From Fragilaria radians (lineage: Eukaryota > Bacillariophyta > Fragilariophyceae > Fragilariales > Fragilariaceae), in the NCBI GenBank assembly GCA_900642245.1, contig CAAAJI010000001.1, positions 3,722 to 67,721 of the forward strand: a stretch of 64,000 nucleotides of DNA, given 5' to 3'. The translations under genes were made by a program, and so were the position numbers. Below are positions 11,428 to 23,400 of the stretch, piece by piece; the stretch's first letter is position 1, and every line of letters starts with the position of its first letter. The notes under the pieces were generated by a model. That model saw only the letters and a program-made list of their open reading frames with translations, ran no database searches and was not told the DNA's origin.

Positions 11428-13460
11428 ATCCATGAACGCCTAATAATAGCAAGATAACAAAGTTGGAAATCATTGATCCTTTTTACGCTATCAAGATACT
11501 GTATTAAATGTATTGACTTTTTGCATATGCATTTCATTTGCCACAGTAACTAAGTTTTGCTACCTATCGACTATAGTTTAGTGTTGGCTCCATATCTTAC
11601 ATTTAACTGATGCAAAGTTCAAATAAAAAATCAATAATGAAATAATTAAAGAGTTTAAGCAAAAGTTAAATTAATGCGTATCCATTTAGCCTTGTGAGTC
11701 TTACTTCTGCTCCTCACATAGAGCCTTCCTGTGAGTTCTATTGAAGCACCTTATGTTTATTTCCAATCTAACTCCCTCTTTATTCATTAAAAAGACACGT
11801 TGAAAGAAGGTCACAAATGGCAACATTAAGTCATGGCTTGATTCCTCCAAATGTAGAATGGCTATGTCCATATGTGCAACATGCTCTGCATATCCAAAGT
11901 TGCGGCTTACAAACAAACAAAATCTATCACACACCATCTACAACGCATGAAAAAATAGGCTAAGGCCCATCGCCTGATGAGCAACCAGGATAGATTAAAT
12001 TGCGTGATATCTCACGTAAAAAATAATGCTTCTTCAATTAGTTCATACGCCCTCTCTTTATTCTGGATTTGATCTTGCTAGTTTTTTTTATTGTAATTCC
12101 ACTGTAGAGCAAGTATTGAAAGGCTTTCTTTTGAACTCAGTGCCTATTTTTTTCAGACGCTAGTTTGATTCAAAGGTGCTATATAGCTTGTAATGCTTTG
12201 GGGGCCAGGTTCCCGCATATATATGTGAATGTTTAAAGTAATCAAGACTGAATGGAAAAGAAAAGATCAAAAATGAGGACATGATTTCTTAAAATGATTG
12301 AGTCAGATCAGAATTACTGCTAGGGCTGACACGATCAAATCTGATATTCGTTTCTCTTGTAAAAAATGTAAGAAAGACAGATATACTTAATAATTTTTCT
12401 TGAAATTGTAGCTGCAAATTTATCTAAAAATGATGAATCATTTTAAAAGTCAAGATACATTTTGATTTGACGCAACAGCTGCAATAGTGCACAAAAACTA
12501 GTCAACCTTGGCATAAATCAAACAACAGCTTCCTAAGAATTCATGAAGTAGGAAACGCTGGAAATCACCTTTATGAATAGTGTTAAGGTCCCTTGTCAAT
12601 GTAAGTCATCCAAGCTACACGGCTTGGTTAGATGAATGAGACTGGGAGACTGCAAATTATTAGGAAGTAATAATTGGAACCAATCTCATATGAAAATTCA
12701 AAACATACTCAAGTGTTCAGGCAAAAGAGCTATGAAGTGCAAATAAAACAATCATCCCAATGGTAACTCTGAAGCATAACATGACTAAATGAATGAAACA
12801 ATGTATGAAATTCTTGTAAATAAAGAAGTATGGATCTAAATTTGGACAATTCCCAATAATGCTACAGCCCATTGCTGAAGAAACATTCAATCCATGTTGA
12901 GTATGATTAGGAGCCTTCCTGTATCCTTAATCTTTCAAGCTGAGAATCGTCTGTACTAGTTGTAATTTAGTAGGGCATCTCTGATATCCCATGTGTGCCA
13001 AGATCATTTGAGTGAGTCTCCTACGACATGTTGTATGGGCTGCAACGTTGTGTATATACTTTGTACTACAATCCTCAGAGGAAAATTATTTTTGGCCCGG
13101 ACATGATGTTCAAGTTACAGTGGATTGGGGGTGAATTCATGCAAAGATAGCATCATAAATGCACTGAAGGCAAGAAATTCTGATCCATGTAACATGGATC
13201 AAGTAAACATTACATGCAGCAAATCAGAAACTAAAGTCAAACACTAGTTAGCGGACTATTTGGAGTGTCTATTGCTCATGTCATACGTACCGGAAGAGAG
13301 GTCCATTCTGTAAGTCTAAGGATACTACAACACACCCATACACAAAGGATAGAAGATGATTTAAAACATAAAGCACAAAGTTGATGATAGCTAGTTTAGA
13401 TTTGTTTGGATGGATGGTGATTTCTGTGTATGACAGAGCAGCCAGAAATCTTCTTTTCTA
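11428..13460. other. Spacer, no gene recognised
   Basis: AT-rich sequence with frequent stops on both strands. One 78-codon minus frame (11701-11937) lacks any domain. No repeat shared with the rest of the window was noticed. Confidence 0.45.
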
Positions 13461-15047
13461 CTATGATTCTGTGGACTCTACCTGTACTTCAGAAATTGTT
13501 GCCAATTCTCGTTCGGCTGCCAACAAATCTTCCTCAAAGTCGGAATCATGAATCTCATGAGATGGGGTTTTTACCTCGGACGTGTCGGAGGGTTGTAAGA
13601 ACCCCATCCTTCCTGCAGCTTCTTCTAATTCCCGTACTTTCTTTTCTTCTCTACGATTCCTCTTTCCCTTCTTTTTGGTACGTTTGGAGTTGGAGTTTTG
13701 CGGAGACGATATTTCAGCCGTATGGTTGTCACCACCACCACGAACTTTCTTGACTAATACGACATCTGGCAAGAGGAAACTTGCGTTTAAGCATTTATGA
13801 TCGATAGACCATTGCAACGCACCACTAATGACGGAGGCGCTCAAATCATAACCCAAAACTACATCTCCCACTTGAATCAAATGTCCTAAATGAGTAATAC
13901 ATCGTAGTGTCTCATCATTTCGTCCAAAGTCAGATTCTCGAACTATCTCTACATCTGCTAGGGCGTATTTGGGAATCTCTCCACGTGGGCCCTGATATTG
14001 TGAGGTTGGAGAATCCCGATGGTCCGGACTTATTAGTTCCAAATCCAGAACCACAAATCTCACCAGTCGTTCCGCGCTAGAGAGTACTTGATACATTTTC
14101 TCTGCTCCACACATGTAGTAGGTCTCTGCAGCAAGCTCATTGACTGCATCGACAATGTTTATGTCTCTACGAGGGGACGCATCCACCAAATGGACCACTG
14201 ATGCAACTTGTGTCACAAGTCCCAATCGTCCTCTTAATGATCCTCCTCCCTTTGCCGCCGATCGATGTATCAAAACTAAATCATCGCGACAGAAAGGTAC
14301 CATATCACATGTAACTGTGTGTTTGATATGTGCTGTATTGTTCTTCACGTCCGTACTGACTAACTTTTGAGTCGTCTTTATTTTGAGAGGCGTGACACGT
14401 GCTAAGTAGGAACTAAATTGTTGCGCTTCCGATAGACCCAAAAAGTAAAAATCAAATCCATTCTTACAGGCTTGAATATTCTGTACATGTTTCCGAACAG
14501 CATCATTCCGAGCAAGAGCCATTTCGACGACAGCTAGGCCTGATTTGGACGCGGATTCCTCCCGGCGTTGTCGTAATTGAACGATCGCCTGCCATTGTCG
14601 ATTTGTGAATTCTCGATTACAATCAGGACACTGTCGCCATTTGATGATGAATTCTACAAGACACCGTTGTTGAATCCGAACTGACGAAACATCCGCACGG
14701 ACCGTTAATCGCAATCGAATCCTCATAGAGTTGGGTTCTGTCCAAACGAATGCCGAGTCAACAATGGATATCTTTGGATCAGAAGATGTCAAGGCTGGTA
14801 TATGCTTTAAGCACATCGCCATAAGCTCAGGACTTTCCCATTCAATTGGCTTAAAATTACCAGGTGTCTTTTCGAGACATCGACACTTACGACATTGATG
14901 TACAATTAGGTCGCCTCCACCGGGTCCTCGACGGAGAATCCCTTTGAGATCAACAGTCTGTGCCAAGCAGGAAGAGCACTGATTAGCTCCATTCGGAAGA
15001 ATATATGTTCCACAAAGGCAGCAAGGGATTTCAATGGCTGTCGACAT
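13461..15047 (-). CDS. NMD3: 60S ribosomal export protein NMD3
   Basis: The 528-residue protein matches NMD3, the adaptor that links nascent 60S subunits to CRM1 for nuclear export and then acts in cytoplasmic 60S maturation. Visible features: N-terminal zinc-binding CxxC pairs (CCLCG at 9-13, CSSC at 24-27), QCRKCRC in the fifties, the WESPELMAMCLK segment, a second zinc-type CPDC followed by NREFTNRQWQAIVQLRQRR, then FDFYFLGLSEAQQFSSYL and VTPLKIKTTQKLVS, all diagnostic of the family. The length fits (about 500). The C-terminus is basic then acidic (KRTKKKGKRNRREEKK, then a Glu-rich tail), where nuclear localisation and leucine-rich export signals lie in known NMD3 proteins. No intron. It lies between members A and B of the small-protein family, with no sign of co-regulation. 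Confidence 0.95.
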   Translation of the reverse strand: MSTAIEIPCCLCGTYILPNGANQCSSCLAQTVDLKGILRRGPGGGDLIVHQCRKCRCLEKTPGNFKPIEWESPELMAMCLKHIPALTSSDPKISIVDSAFVWTEPNSMRIRLRLTVRADVSSVRIQQRCLVEFIIKWRQCPDCNREFTNRQWQAIVQLRQRREESASKSGLAVVEMALARNDAVRKHVQNIQACKNGFDFYFLGLSEAQQFSSYLARVTPLKIKTTQKLVSTDVKNNTAHIKHTVTCDMVPFCRDDLVLIHRSAAKGGGSLRGRLGLVTQVASVVHLVDASPRRDINIVDAVNELAAETYYMCGAEKMYQVLSSAERLVRFVVLDLELISPDHRDSPTSQYQGPRGEIPKYALADVEIVRESDFGRNDETLRCITHLGHLIQVGDVVLGYDLSASVISGALQWSIDHKCLNASFLLPDVVLVKKVRGGGDNHTAEISSPQNSNSKRTKKKGKRNRREEKKVRELEEAAGRMGFLQPSDTSEVKTPSHEIHDSDFEEDLLAAERELATISEVQVESTES

Positions 15048-15743
15048 TGTCGAACTATCAATGTACCTTTTTTATGGAGCTTCGTTGCAGTTCTTTAGAA
15101 AAAATAAAAACAATACACAGACGTCTGAGACATACTAGCACTGGACTCACAAATACTTGCGATGTCAAAATTAAATATCATTGACATTGAGAATCGACGA
15201 CATAATTTACCCGACGATGGGGGGGGGGATGACATATAATTATTAAGACTCTTATCAAAATTAAAACAAAACACGTTGAAACTTTCAATCAATGTTGGCT
15301 GTCAAATCCCACAATTTTCTGACTTCTTTTCATTTGACGCGTTGGTCCAGGACAATTGTAATTACTTGCCATGCTACATACAAACCACATACAATCCATA
15401 CCAAAACAGTACGGCGACAAAAAACTATGGAGAGATTAGGAATAAAATCGGCTATCCACTCTTATTTCTATTCTTCTTCTGCTGATTCCATCATTATCCC
15501 AAAATCAAAACTCCGTTACATAAGTATCTAGCATGCTCCATGGCATGCATGCAGTACAGTAATTTTCTCGGAATCGTTTTTTTTTTCGGATTCTTCTGCT
15601 GAATCGATTCCAACTTCTCAACACAAGGACTTTTGTCGCTTGTAATCCGCAAAGATGCTTTAGCCTTGAAATTGAAACAGCCTCATTCGATGAATAGACT
15701 TTGGCTCAAAATAGCACAATATCATGTCCTTTCTTTTTTTGCT
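15048..15743. other. Spacer between NMD3 and family member B
   Basis: Contains a G9 homopolymer near 15220 and a GCATGCATGCA-type alternating tract near 15544. Short frames here lack domains. NMD3 is transcribed away from this spacer, so its promoter should lie at its left end, while the 3' end of member B lies at its right. Confidence 0.4.
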
Positions 15744-16061
15744 TCACATATTCTCGCGTTTCTTATTCAGAATTTCGATCAAGGCCTGCTGAGTTCCCAT
15801 AGTAGTGACAATGTTGAGATTTCGGAGATCCTCTTTAAGCTTACGAAATTCAATCGTATCTCCCGCCACACTAGCCACAGAAACCGGATCCAACGTATTA
15901 CGAGAGGTACCTTCCGAAGTATGGATCTTGAATTGAATGTCATCCTTCACCTTTACTTTACTGCCATTTTTCGTGGTGGAACCATGATGACTCAAGTTTG
16001 TTTCCACTCTTCTTGAATAGGGTATTGCAGCAAGAACTTCACGATGACTTTGGGAGAGCAT
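15744..16061 (-). CDS. Small-protein family, member B
   Basis: From the ATG at 16061 the product has 105 residues. The block DPVSVASVAGDTIEFRKL, KEDLRNLNIVTTMGTQQALIEIL and a Lys/Arg end is close to members A and C. Upstream, DDIQFKIHTS aligns with DEIRFKLHDS of member C, and EVLAAIPYSRR is a weaker version of the LLExFPxR motif. The open frame can be read upstream only through a TTG inside the neighbouring MITE, so the internal ATG is the likely start. The MITE edge lies 55 bp upstream of this ATG, inside what should be the promoter or 5' UTR; it may have altered expression. Function unknown. Confidence 0.65.
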   Translation of the reverse strand: MLSQSHREVLAAIPYSRRVETNLSHHGSTTKNGSKVKVKDDIQFKIHTSEGTSRNTLDPVSVASVAGDTIEFRKLKEDLRNLNIVTTMGTQQALIEILNKKRENM

Positions 16062-16116
16062 TGTGTAAACTATCTTCAAATCATGAAATTGATAATATTT
16101 CTTGTGGACCGGGAAG

Positions 16117-16651
16117 CAGGCCCTCCGGAATAACAATTCCTTATTTATTCCCCAAGTCTCATGACACAGAATAACTTATTCCTGTAGAGACAAAACTCAA
16201 AAGGAATTATTCCCAACTAGAAACTGACAGGAATAAATAATTCAAGAATAAGTCATGATTACTGACTCAAAAACTATATTTTTTTTAATTGTTTATTCAA
16301 TGAGATCAGTGGAATGGAGCAATTCAGCATCCCATAGGTGCGTATAGGTGTGTAAAAACAATTGCATTTTCAAATTAATAATTAATAGGCAATACATACA
16401 CCATGTCGATTCAGCACCGTCACTCGCACTTGTTACTGGTGGGTGCTGATGCACAGAATTCTATGTAGTGTATTGTACGTATTCTACTGTAGGTCAGTTT
16501 TACTGACTATTCCTTGACTTAAATGGAATAACTATTCCACCATCTACTCAAACAAAAGGAATTATTCCTCAATTTTTGAATTGAGGAATAAATTATTCCG
16601 AGCAGGAATAAGAATTATTCCTTACCTTGACTTATTTATTCGGAGGGCCTG
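16117..16651. mobile_element. hAT-like MITE, 535 bp
   Basis: The element starts CAGGCCCTCCGGAATAA and ends with the inverted TTATTCGGAGGGCCTG, an 11-bp perfect terminal inverted repeat that continues with one gap. It is flanked by an 8-bp direct repeat CCGGGAAG at 16109-16116 and 16652-16659. An 8-bp target duplication and a CAGGS-type terminus are typical of hAT transposons. Both ends carry many GGAATAA/TTATTCC words in both orientations, like hAT subterminal transposase-binding repeats. It has no coding capacity and is therefore non-autonomous. Confidence 0.85.
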
Positions 16652-19359
16652 CCGGGAAGGGCTCCAATAGTAAATCGTTTTTATTTTCCATTTTTGACTT
16701 TGACATATGATTCATATAGTCAGTGGTAAATGCGCCGACTGAGAAATGTATGGCAAGAGATACGATATCATCACAAGTTTATGATTTGTCATTGAAGCCA
16801 ATCCTGTGATTTTTATGGGAGCGACGTCCAGGGGGCCAGTTGTCTCGTAATTATGAAAGGATTCACATAAAAACGGGAACGGTTAATTCATAAATGTTGA
16901 GTCTCACTCGCTTGAAAAACTGCATTTAGGCTAGTAGTCGATCCGACACTCTGGCATAGAGTTTCACCACTACATTCCTTTGTGGAACAGGATTGAGTAC
17001 TGATGATGCCTGCCTGACAAGCTGCTAATTGCTTTATAATCCTACTTTGAAACTTTAAAGGCTCACAATTTAATGCCCCTAAATTAAAATTAGAAGACAG
17101 ACTCAAAGTTAGACAGAGGTTAGAGCGTCTCAACAATCCAAATCTAAAAAGGACCTAATCATGGATCCATCATCAACTCTCTTCACTAATTGACTACGAG
17201 TTAAACTATCAAGCTTTGGCAATATAATGGATTAATTACAACAAATGGTATGCAAAAAGGCTATCACCGAGATTTTAATTCCTTCAGGTTGAACAAGAAT
17301 TTCATTCCAAGAATAGTGAAAAGAGCGCAAGTATTAGTCAAAAAATTTGAATGTACTTTGGGATCTAAAAGGAATTTTTTTCAACAAAGTACATCCTTGC
17401 CAATAGTAGAAGTAGACTTTCTTGGCTTCAACTTCAATGGATTTTTCACCCCTTATTTTTCATATTTTAGGAAGTTCTAGGCATTGAAACAAATAAATTT
17501 GCTGCTTACCAAGTGGGGATTTCAAGGTCGCCTAGAGTGCTGTTAAATGCCAGGACATAATCACCATAGAGGAGTGTTGCTGTTCCATTTTTGTTTTGAG
17601 AAACCTAAGGAAATTTGTCAATTGTGGTAGGAATCGATACCATTGGTGCAACGTTTTTGCACAGAACGATAGTTCTCGAAATTGGCAAATCAATAGCAGG
17701 GATCAATTTGTCGTGGAATACTTGTAGGATGGATTTTTCAAGATTGTGCTTGTGAGAACTGACGATAATGAATCCGATGTGAACAAGGTGGACACACAGT
17801 GAAATTATGATCTATTTTTGACTAAAATTGATCTCATTCGCGCCACATCACCCTCTTGTGAAGGTGTCGCTTCACTCCTTCAGATGCTTGCGCTCACTTT
17901 CTGGTGAATCTTGATTAGGATATGAGTTTATTCTCTTAAAATCCTTCTTAAAACTATCTTTAGTTTTTAATCATCATTAATATAAATAAAAGTGGATAGT
18001 TAATGTCTTTACTACCCAAACTCAGATGTATAAATACATAGAATATATAGATTCTTTATACTCACTTGTTCTAGCAGTCTTGGACGAATCCAACACTGTT
18101 ACACAAATCCATCTCTTAGTCTAATCTATTAATGTCAGACTGGATATTATTCATTTCACATACAGATATTAAATTAATGTATTTCTTTTTAGTCTATACT
18201 TTAAGGTATGACATAAACTGTGTATCCTCATTTTGACAGCAATAACAAAAAGTCGGTATCTATTATCAAATAAATCATAAATTTGTCTATCTAAGCTGTT
18301 TCCGATACTCTCTTGAATATAAACGTTGTTTCCAGTTTGACTATGCTGATGCTAATGTAGCCACATATTTATTCAGAAAAGGTAATAAAAATCGTTGAAG
18401 ATGCAATTGCAAAAATATTTTTTTGTTTTTGCTATTTATTTTATCTGAATCAATTTTATTTTTAATTTTCAGTTTGCATCAGAACTTCAATACCATCCCA
18501 TCTCAGTTGTTGAGTTGAAATAAGGATTTCCATGCCTATTGCATGTTGCAAGTCTCAAAAGATGATCATGTTGTATCCTGCAATTGCAACAAGACATTTT
18601 GCCAATAAGGAGCTTGCCAATTTGGATTTTCACGCAGACTTCAAAACCTGTTGACTTGTGCTAAATCATCTTAGAAAACAACAAGGATAATTTTTAATTT
18701 AAGTGTGCTAGATTAGATATAGTGTTGGCTAGTATATTCACTATGCACGATGTGAAAGTGGAAGAACGATAAGGTTACAAATATGAGAACAACTCGTCTA
18801 ATTTTGAATCTTGATTGGCCTTTCCTGCTTCACAATTAGTAGTCACAGTTCTCATTTCTACCGGGTCATGGCACAACTATTTGAGGACAACAAGGTATGT
18901 TTCAAGCTTGCTATGCCTGACCAATCAAATATAACACCCAGATCAAAGTGAATTGCAGTGAAATATCACTGGTTCCGAGAGCACCTCATTCCTGTTGACA
19001 TGGTGCCTTTTACATACCTTTATTGTTGGATGGCAAGCCTCTGCACCTCAGAATCAAAGGGAGTGTGACTGAGGTTGAAGTCTTTAAATAATTTGAGACT
19101 CCGATTGCGGAATCACATAATTTTACAAGACTACAAAATAAATCTAATTGTAATCTATCCTACTGATGACAATGTTGCTATCTCTTCTTGTAATTCTTTC
19201 ATCATCATCTCATTTGATAAAACAATACTGTTACACCGCATGACTGGAATCGATGTATGCCTAAGGCAACCTATTTTTTTAGCCTTTAGCGAGCGAAGAC
19301 ATCTCAGCTTTGAAAAAGAAAAGCCGTAATTCTATCACAGGTCTATGGCTCGAAATAGT
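16652..19359. other. Long AT-rich spacer, no gene recognised
   Basis: Begins with the right copy of the MITE target duplication. Open frames at 16888-17136 (-), 17250-17480 (+) and 19075-19329 (+) are short and featureless. Parts of 17500-18900 read like decayed transposon DNA, but no protein motif is convincing. Confidence 0.45.
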
Positions 19360-19659
19360 TTATATCGAACAGTGTCTTGTCATTTTACATCTTGCGTCCA
19401 TAGTCTCTTGTCTCCATTTCAGAATTTCAATTAAGGCCTGGTGAGTTCCCATATCAGTCACAACTTTTCGTTTTCTAAGGTCCTCTTTTAATTTGCGGAA
19501 CTCAATCGTATCGCCCGCCACGCAAGCCACGGATATCGGATCAAGCCTAGAGCTTGAAATGCTGTCTGAATCGTGGAGCTTGAATCGAATTTCATCATTC
19601 AATTTCTTCTGGCGGATGGGGAAGTGCTCCAAAAGTCCATCTTTTTTCTTTTGCATCAT
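19360..19659 (-). CDS. Small-protein family, member C
   Basis: The frame is open from 19737, but the Met-Met pair at 19659/19656 fits the start of member A and precedes the shared motif DGLLEHFPIRQKK. The product is about 99 residues: motif LLEHFPIR, DEIRFKLHDS, then DPISVACVAGDTIEFRKL, KEDLR, a variable loop (KRKVVTD), MGTHQALIEIL, and MDAR, which matches VDAR in member A. The nucleotide sequence over the block also stays close to member B (for example ...ATCGTATC.CCCGCCAC...), as expected for duplicates. The next gene-like object is the retroelement starting at 20030. Function unknown. Confidence 0.65.
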   Translation of the reverse strand: MMQKKKDGLLEHFPIRQKKLNDEIRFKLHDSDSISSSRLDPISVACVAGDTIEFRKLKEDLRKRKVVTDMGTHQALIEILKWRQETMDARCKMTRHCSI

Positions 19660-20029
19660 TGACTTCGATATACAATATGTAATGTAGATTTGTGTTTTGT
19701 CGAAAGAGAAAGTTTGAGAAGAAAAAAAAATCATCATTTGTGACTAGTTGTGATTTGTGAATTGTGATTTTTCTTTGAGTTACTCCTGTGAATTCTTATA
19801 AAGCGATACTCTTAGGTAAAAAGTTAAGTGCCTAAGTACTAACATGTTAAAGGCCTTGTGAAATACGCTTCAAACGCCTACTTGCCTTGGCAAGTACAAT
19901 GTCTTTGTACATTCCGTGAGTGTTAATGTGAATTGCTTCAGCACGCAAAAGAAATAGTGTTGAAGAATTAGATTCTAAGTTTTGAAAGGAACCAAAGGAG
20001 CCAGGCATGTCTTTGATAAAAATAGGACG
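19660..20029. other. Upstream region of member C, no other gene
   Basis: Contains the 5' flank of the minus-strand small gene and the left flank of the copia element. No feature recognised. Confidence 0.4.
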
Positions 20030-20259
20030 CTTGATGAGCTTGGAAGTACCAAATAAGCACTTGATCTTGGCAAGACTTGTGTTAAAGAATAGAGTTGAAA
20101 AACTCTACTTGCTTGACACGAGATTGTATTCTAAATTTAAACAGATAATTAAAATTTCTATGACTAAACATCTTGAAATATTCATTCCAATAGTCAGAAT
20201 TCATCAAATTTGTCCTCAAATTTTACCTTTGGCTTCACACATCAATCACCAATGTCGTC
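20030..20259 (-). repeat. Left (3') LTR of the copia element
   Basis: About 230 bp, matched in two blocks by the right LTR: CTTGATGAGCTTGGAAGTAC with the following ~75 bp recurs at 24330, and AATTTCTATGACTAAACATC with the following ~100 bp recurs at ~26930. The two blocks are contiguous here, so this copy shows the state before the Pogo insertion; the TA at 20106-20107 is the unoccupied target. Divergence between the LTRs is obvious by eye, so the element is old. Exact ends are uncertain. Confidence 0.75.
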
Positions 20260-20438
20260 TTTCTTGGATATTCTGCAACTACCTTGTTTTGAATCTTTCA
20301 TCCAGCTAAACACAAAATGTTTCTCAACAAATACCATTAAGACCTCTTTCATGTGATGTAACCATCAAATATGAAATGTACCATCCGACACCCTTTCTTT
20401 GATTGTTCTATCACCTCACATCAAACTTGGAACAATCT

Positions 20439-23400
20439 TTAAAGCAACTTGGCTTGGTGAAACTTGAAACTTTTGCCTTTTAAGTTCTTTGTAAAGATAT
20501 CCGCCAAATTCTCCTCAGATCTGACAAAAATGACCTCGACAAGCCCATTTTCGATCTGCTCACAAATGAAGTGATGCTTTATATCAATGTGCTTCGTTCT
20601 GTCACCGGAAGACCTGTTTTTTGAAATAAAAATTGATTTAATGTTATCAACATGGACTTTAACCGGTTTCTCCACATCAATACCCAACGTCTTCATGAGC
20701 TACACTATGAACTTCACTTTTCTGACAGTCTCACACAAGTCCATTCTGCCTCTGTGCTGGGCAAGGAAATGGTTTGCTGTGCTTTGGATCTCCATGCCAT
20801 AGGGACACCATAGATGAGGATGCTGTAGCTAGTGATGCTCTTTCTTTCATCCTTATCTCCCGCAAAATTGCTGTCACTACAGGCTTCAATAACCCATTTC
20901 TCTCCAGGATCAGCTTTGATCTTCAATTTATTGTCCTTCAATTGACAAACAAAGTCCACAAGGCGTTTTAGTTACTTTTTGTGTGCTGGGGCGACACCAT
21001 CCATCACTTTGGACAACTCCCTCACTGGATTGGCCAAATCTGGTTTTGACAGTTTGACCAGATAGAGGAGAGTCTCAATAGTGGACCTGAACCACTTCTG
21101 CTTCCTCACAATTTTTGGGCCTAAATACAAAAAAAGCAGGAGCTGATGGTGTGTCACATTTTTCATTCCTCTGGACAAAATCATTGTCCTTGATTAGCTT
21201 CCCCACAATCCTGGATTGACCAAGGGTGATAGTCCTAATGTCTTCTCCAATTTTGCAACCCAAAAAATCCTTTATGGTCTCTTGAACCTTCACCTTGAAT
21301 CACATCCCTCATCATTGCTTCATTTCCTGCAATGATGCTGTCTTCCATGTAGAGGCAAAGGATGCAGAAATTGTCCCTTTCCTGCTTCAAAAAACAAAAG
21401 GATCAATCTCGTTTCAAGTAAACCAATGCTTTGGGATCACTCCTTCAAACTTCTTGTGCCACTGTCTTGCGGCTTGAACTAATCCATACATGGAATTTTG
21501 AAGTTGCAAGGCCTTTCCCTCAGCCTTTCCAGGACCATACGCCTCTGAATATCCTTTAGGGACCTTCATGTAGATCTCTTTTACAGGTCTCCATTCAGGA
21601 AGGCAGTCGCAATGTCCAGAGACCAGGCTACCAGTTTCAGCTTCTGAATCGTGAGAAGGATGATTCTAAAGCTTGCATTGCACAAAACGGGTGAGAAATG
21701 ATCAGAGAAATCAATTCCAGCCACTTGGGAGTATCCAAGAGCCACCAAACAAGCTCTAAATATCCCATCGCATTTCTCTTTAAACGCCCATCAACTTCCT
21801 ATGAGTTTCCTCCCCTTTGGCACACCCTCTAAGTCCATAATGGACCACACTTCAAATTTTCCATGCTTAGGAGTTCCTTTTTGATTGTTTCCCTCCAACC
21901 AGAATGCTTCTTGTGGTCCGTATGATGTTAAGCCTTGTGAAATAGCTCGGGATCTGTCTCGAGAATCTCCTTGGTAATCATAAGAGCTTCTTCCTCGTCA
22001 TCTGTGTATTCTACATCAGATTCTTCATCTGCCACAGCATTCATTAGGGCTTTGCTCCTTGTAACCATTGAAAACAACGGCTTTTCTTTCTCCTTTTCCT
22101 CTTATTCGGGTTTTTCTTCCTGCTCTACCCAAATTTCTTCATCAGAACTCTCAAATTTGGTGTCATCAACCAATTTGGGCTCTTTGATGCCAAAGAAATT
22201 GCCGTATGTTCTCCCTAACCACCTGACATTTCTTGTCAACATGACCAATTTCTTCTTGAGATCCAAGACTCTGAAGGTATTATGAAGATGGTTATTCTCA
22301 TAACCGAGAAACAGGCAATTGTTGCCTTTGTTTGGCTATTTTCTCAGGTAAGCCAACTTCTCCAAAAACCCGAAGATTCTTCGCAAATTTTGCCTCATAA
22401 CCGTAGAATTTTTCAAAAGAACTCTTACCCTTCTTTCTGGACATGATATTGCCTAGTTTTGTTGCAGTTGCAACGCATTCAGCCCACAACTCATCTTTCA
22501 GGTCTTGAGTGACCCCAGAATGGTTCAAAATTGCCCGCACGCAACCCCACAAGGTGGCAAAACTTCGCTCAACTTGTCCATTCTATTCAGGAGTCTCTGG
22601 ACTTGTGAACTCCAGGATTGTAGCAATCCCTTCCTTCTCCAAACTTGTCCTAAGCCCCAAATTCTCCCCTGCATTGTCTGATTGAATGTATTTGACTTTA
22701 TTTGGGTCTTGGGCCTTTAAAAACTTGACAAAGGGCATGCCTTTTTCAATTAGTTTGCCCTTCCTCCTCATGAAATGGCTCCACTTTATGCTGGTGGCTT
22801 GATCCTTGATCAGGAGCCACATATTTTTACCTTCAATTCTATTTTTCTTGATGTGGCTCACATCAAGAAGAGATGCCTTTCACCAGGGACCTCAGATCTC
22901 AAATTGTTGAACTTCTTGCTATTCTTTTACCTGATCTTGGCAAATATACAGTCTTCACAGGCTGTGAGCTGTCCAGCCAGCTTAATTTGCAGTTTGTTGG
23001 CCATATTTTGTAGTTTCTTCTGAAGCATGTCCCAACATGACATGGAATTTCTTGATATCCATCTGATTGTTTCACTCAGAACCAGTGCTTGGTCTTGCTT
23101 GACCTCCTTTACACATAGCAAAAAGCTTGCTCCCATGTTGATTTATGATTAAAAAATAGATGTCTTGACATCCTTTTGAGACAATTAAGTTTGACACTTC
23201 CGACCGAATCTGTGCCCATTGCTTCATGGCAACTGAGAGGCTGAACAGGTTATTCTTCAGGTATGGAATGAATTCACATCCTCCAGAAGGAAATCAGTTG
23301 TCTTCTGATCCCTTCCTGCGAATTTCACTCGCAATTTTCCGACCTTTTTCACTTCTAGGGCTCTTCCATTGCCCACAAAGACATGATGATTGCTTGAAGT

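Noticed and set aside
16888..17136. 82-codon minus frame with several Cys and Ser
   Set aside because: No domain, no upstream exon or splice signal found, and placed in decayed repeat-like DNA.
22775..23023. Plus-strand frames across 20.4-24.3 kb
   Set aside because: Antisense shadows of the minus-strand copia gag-pol relic.
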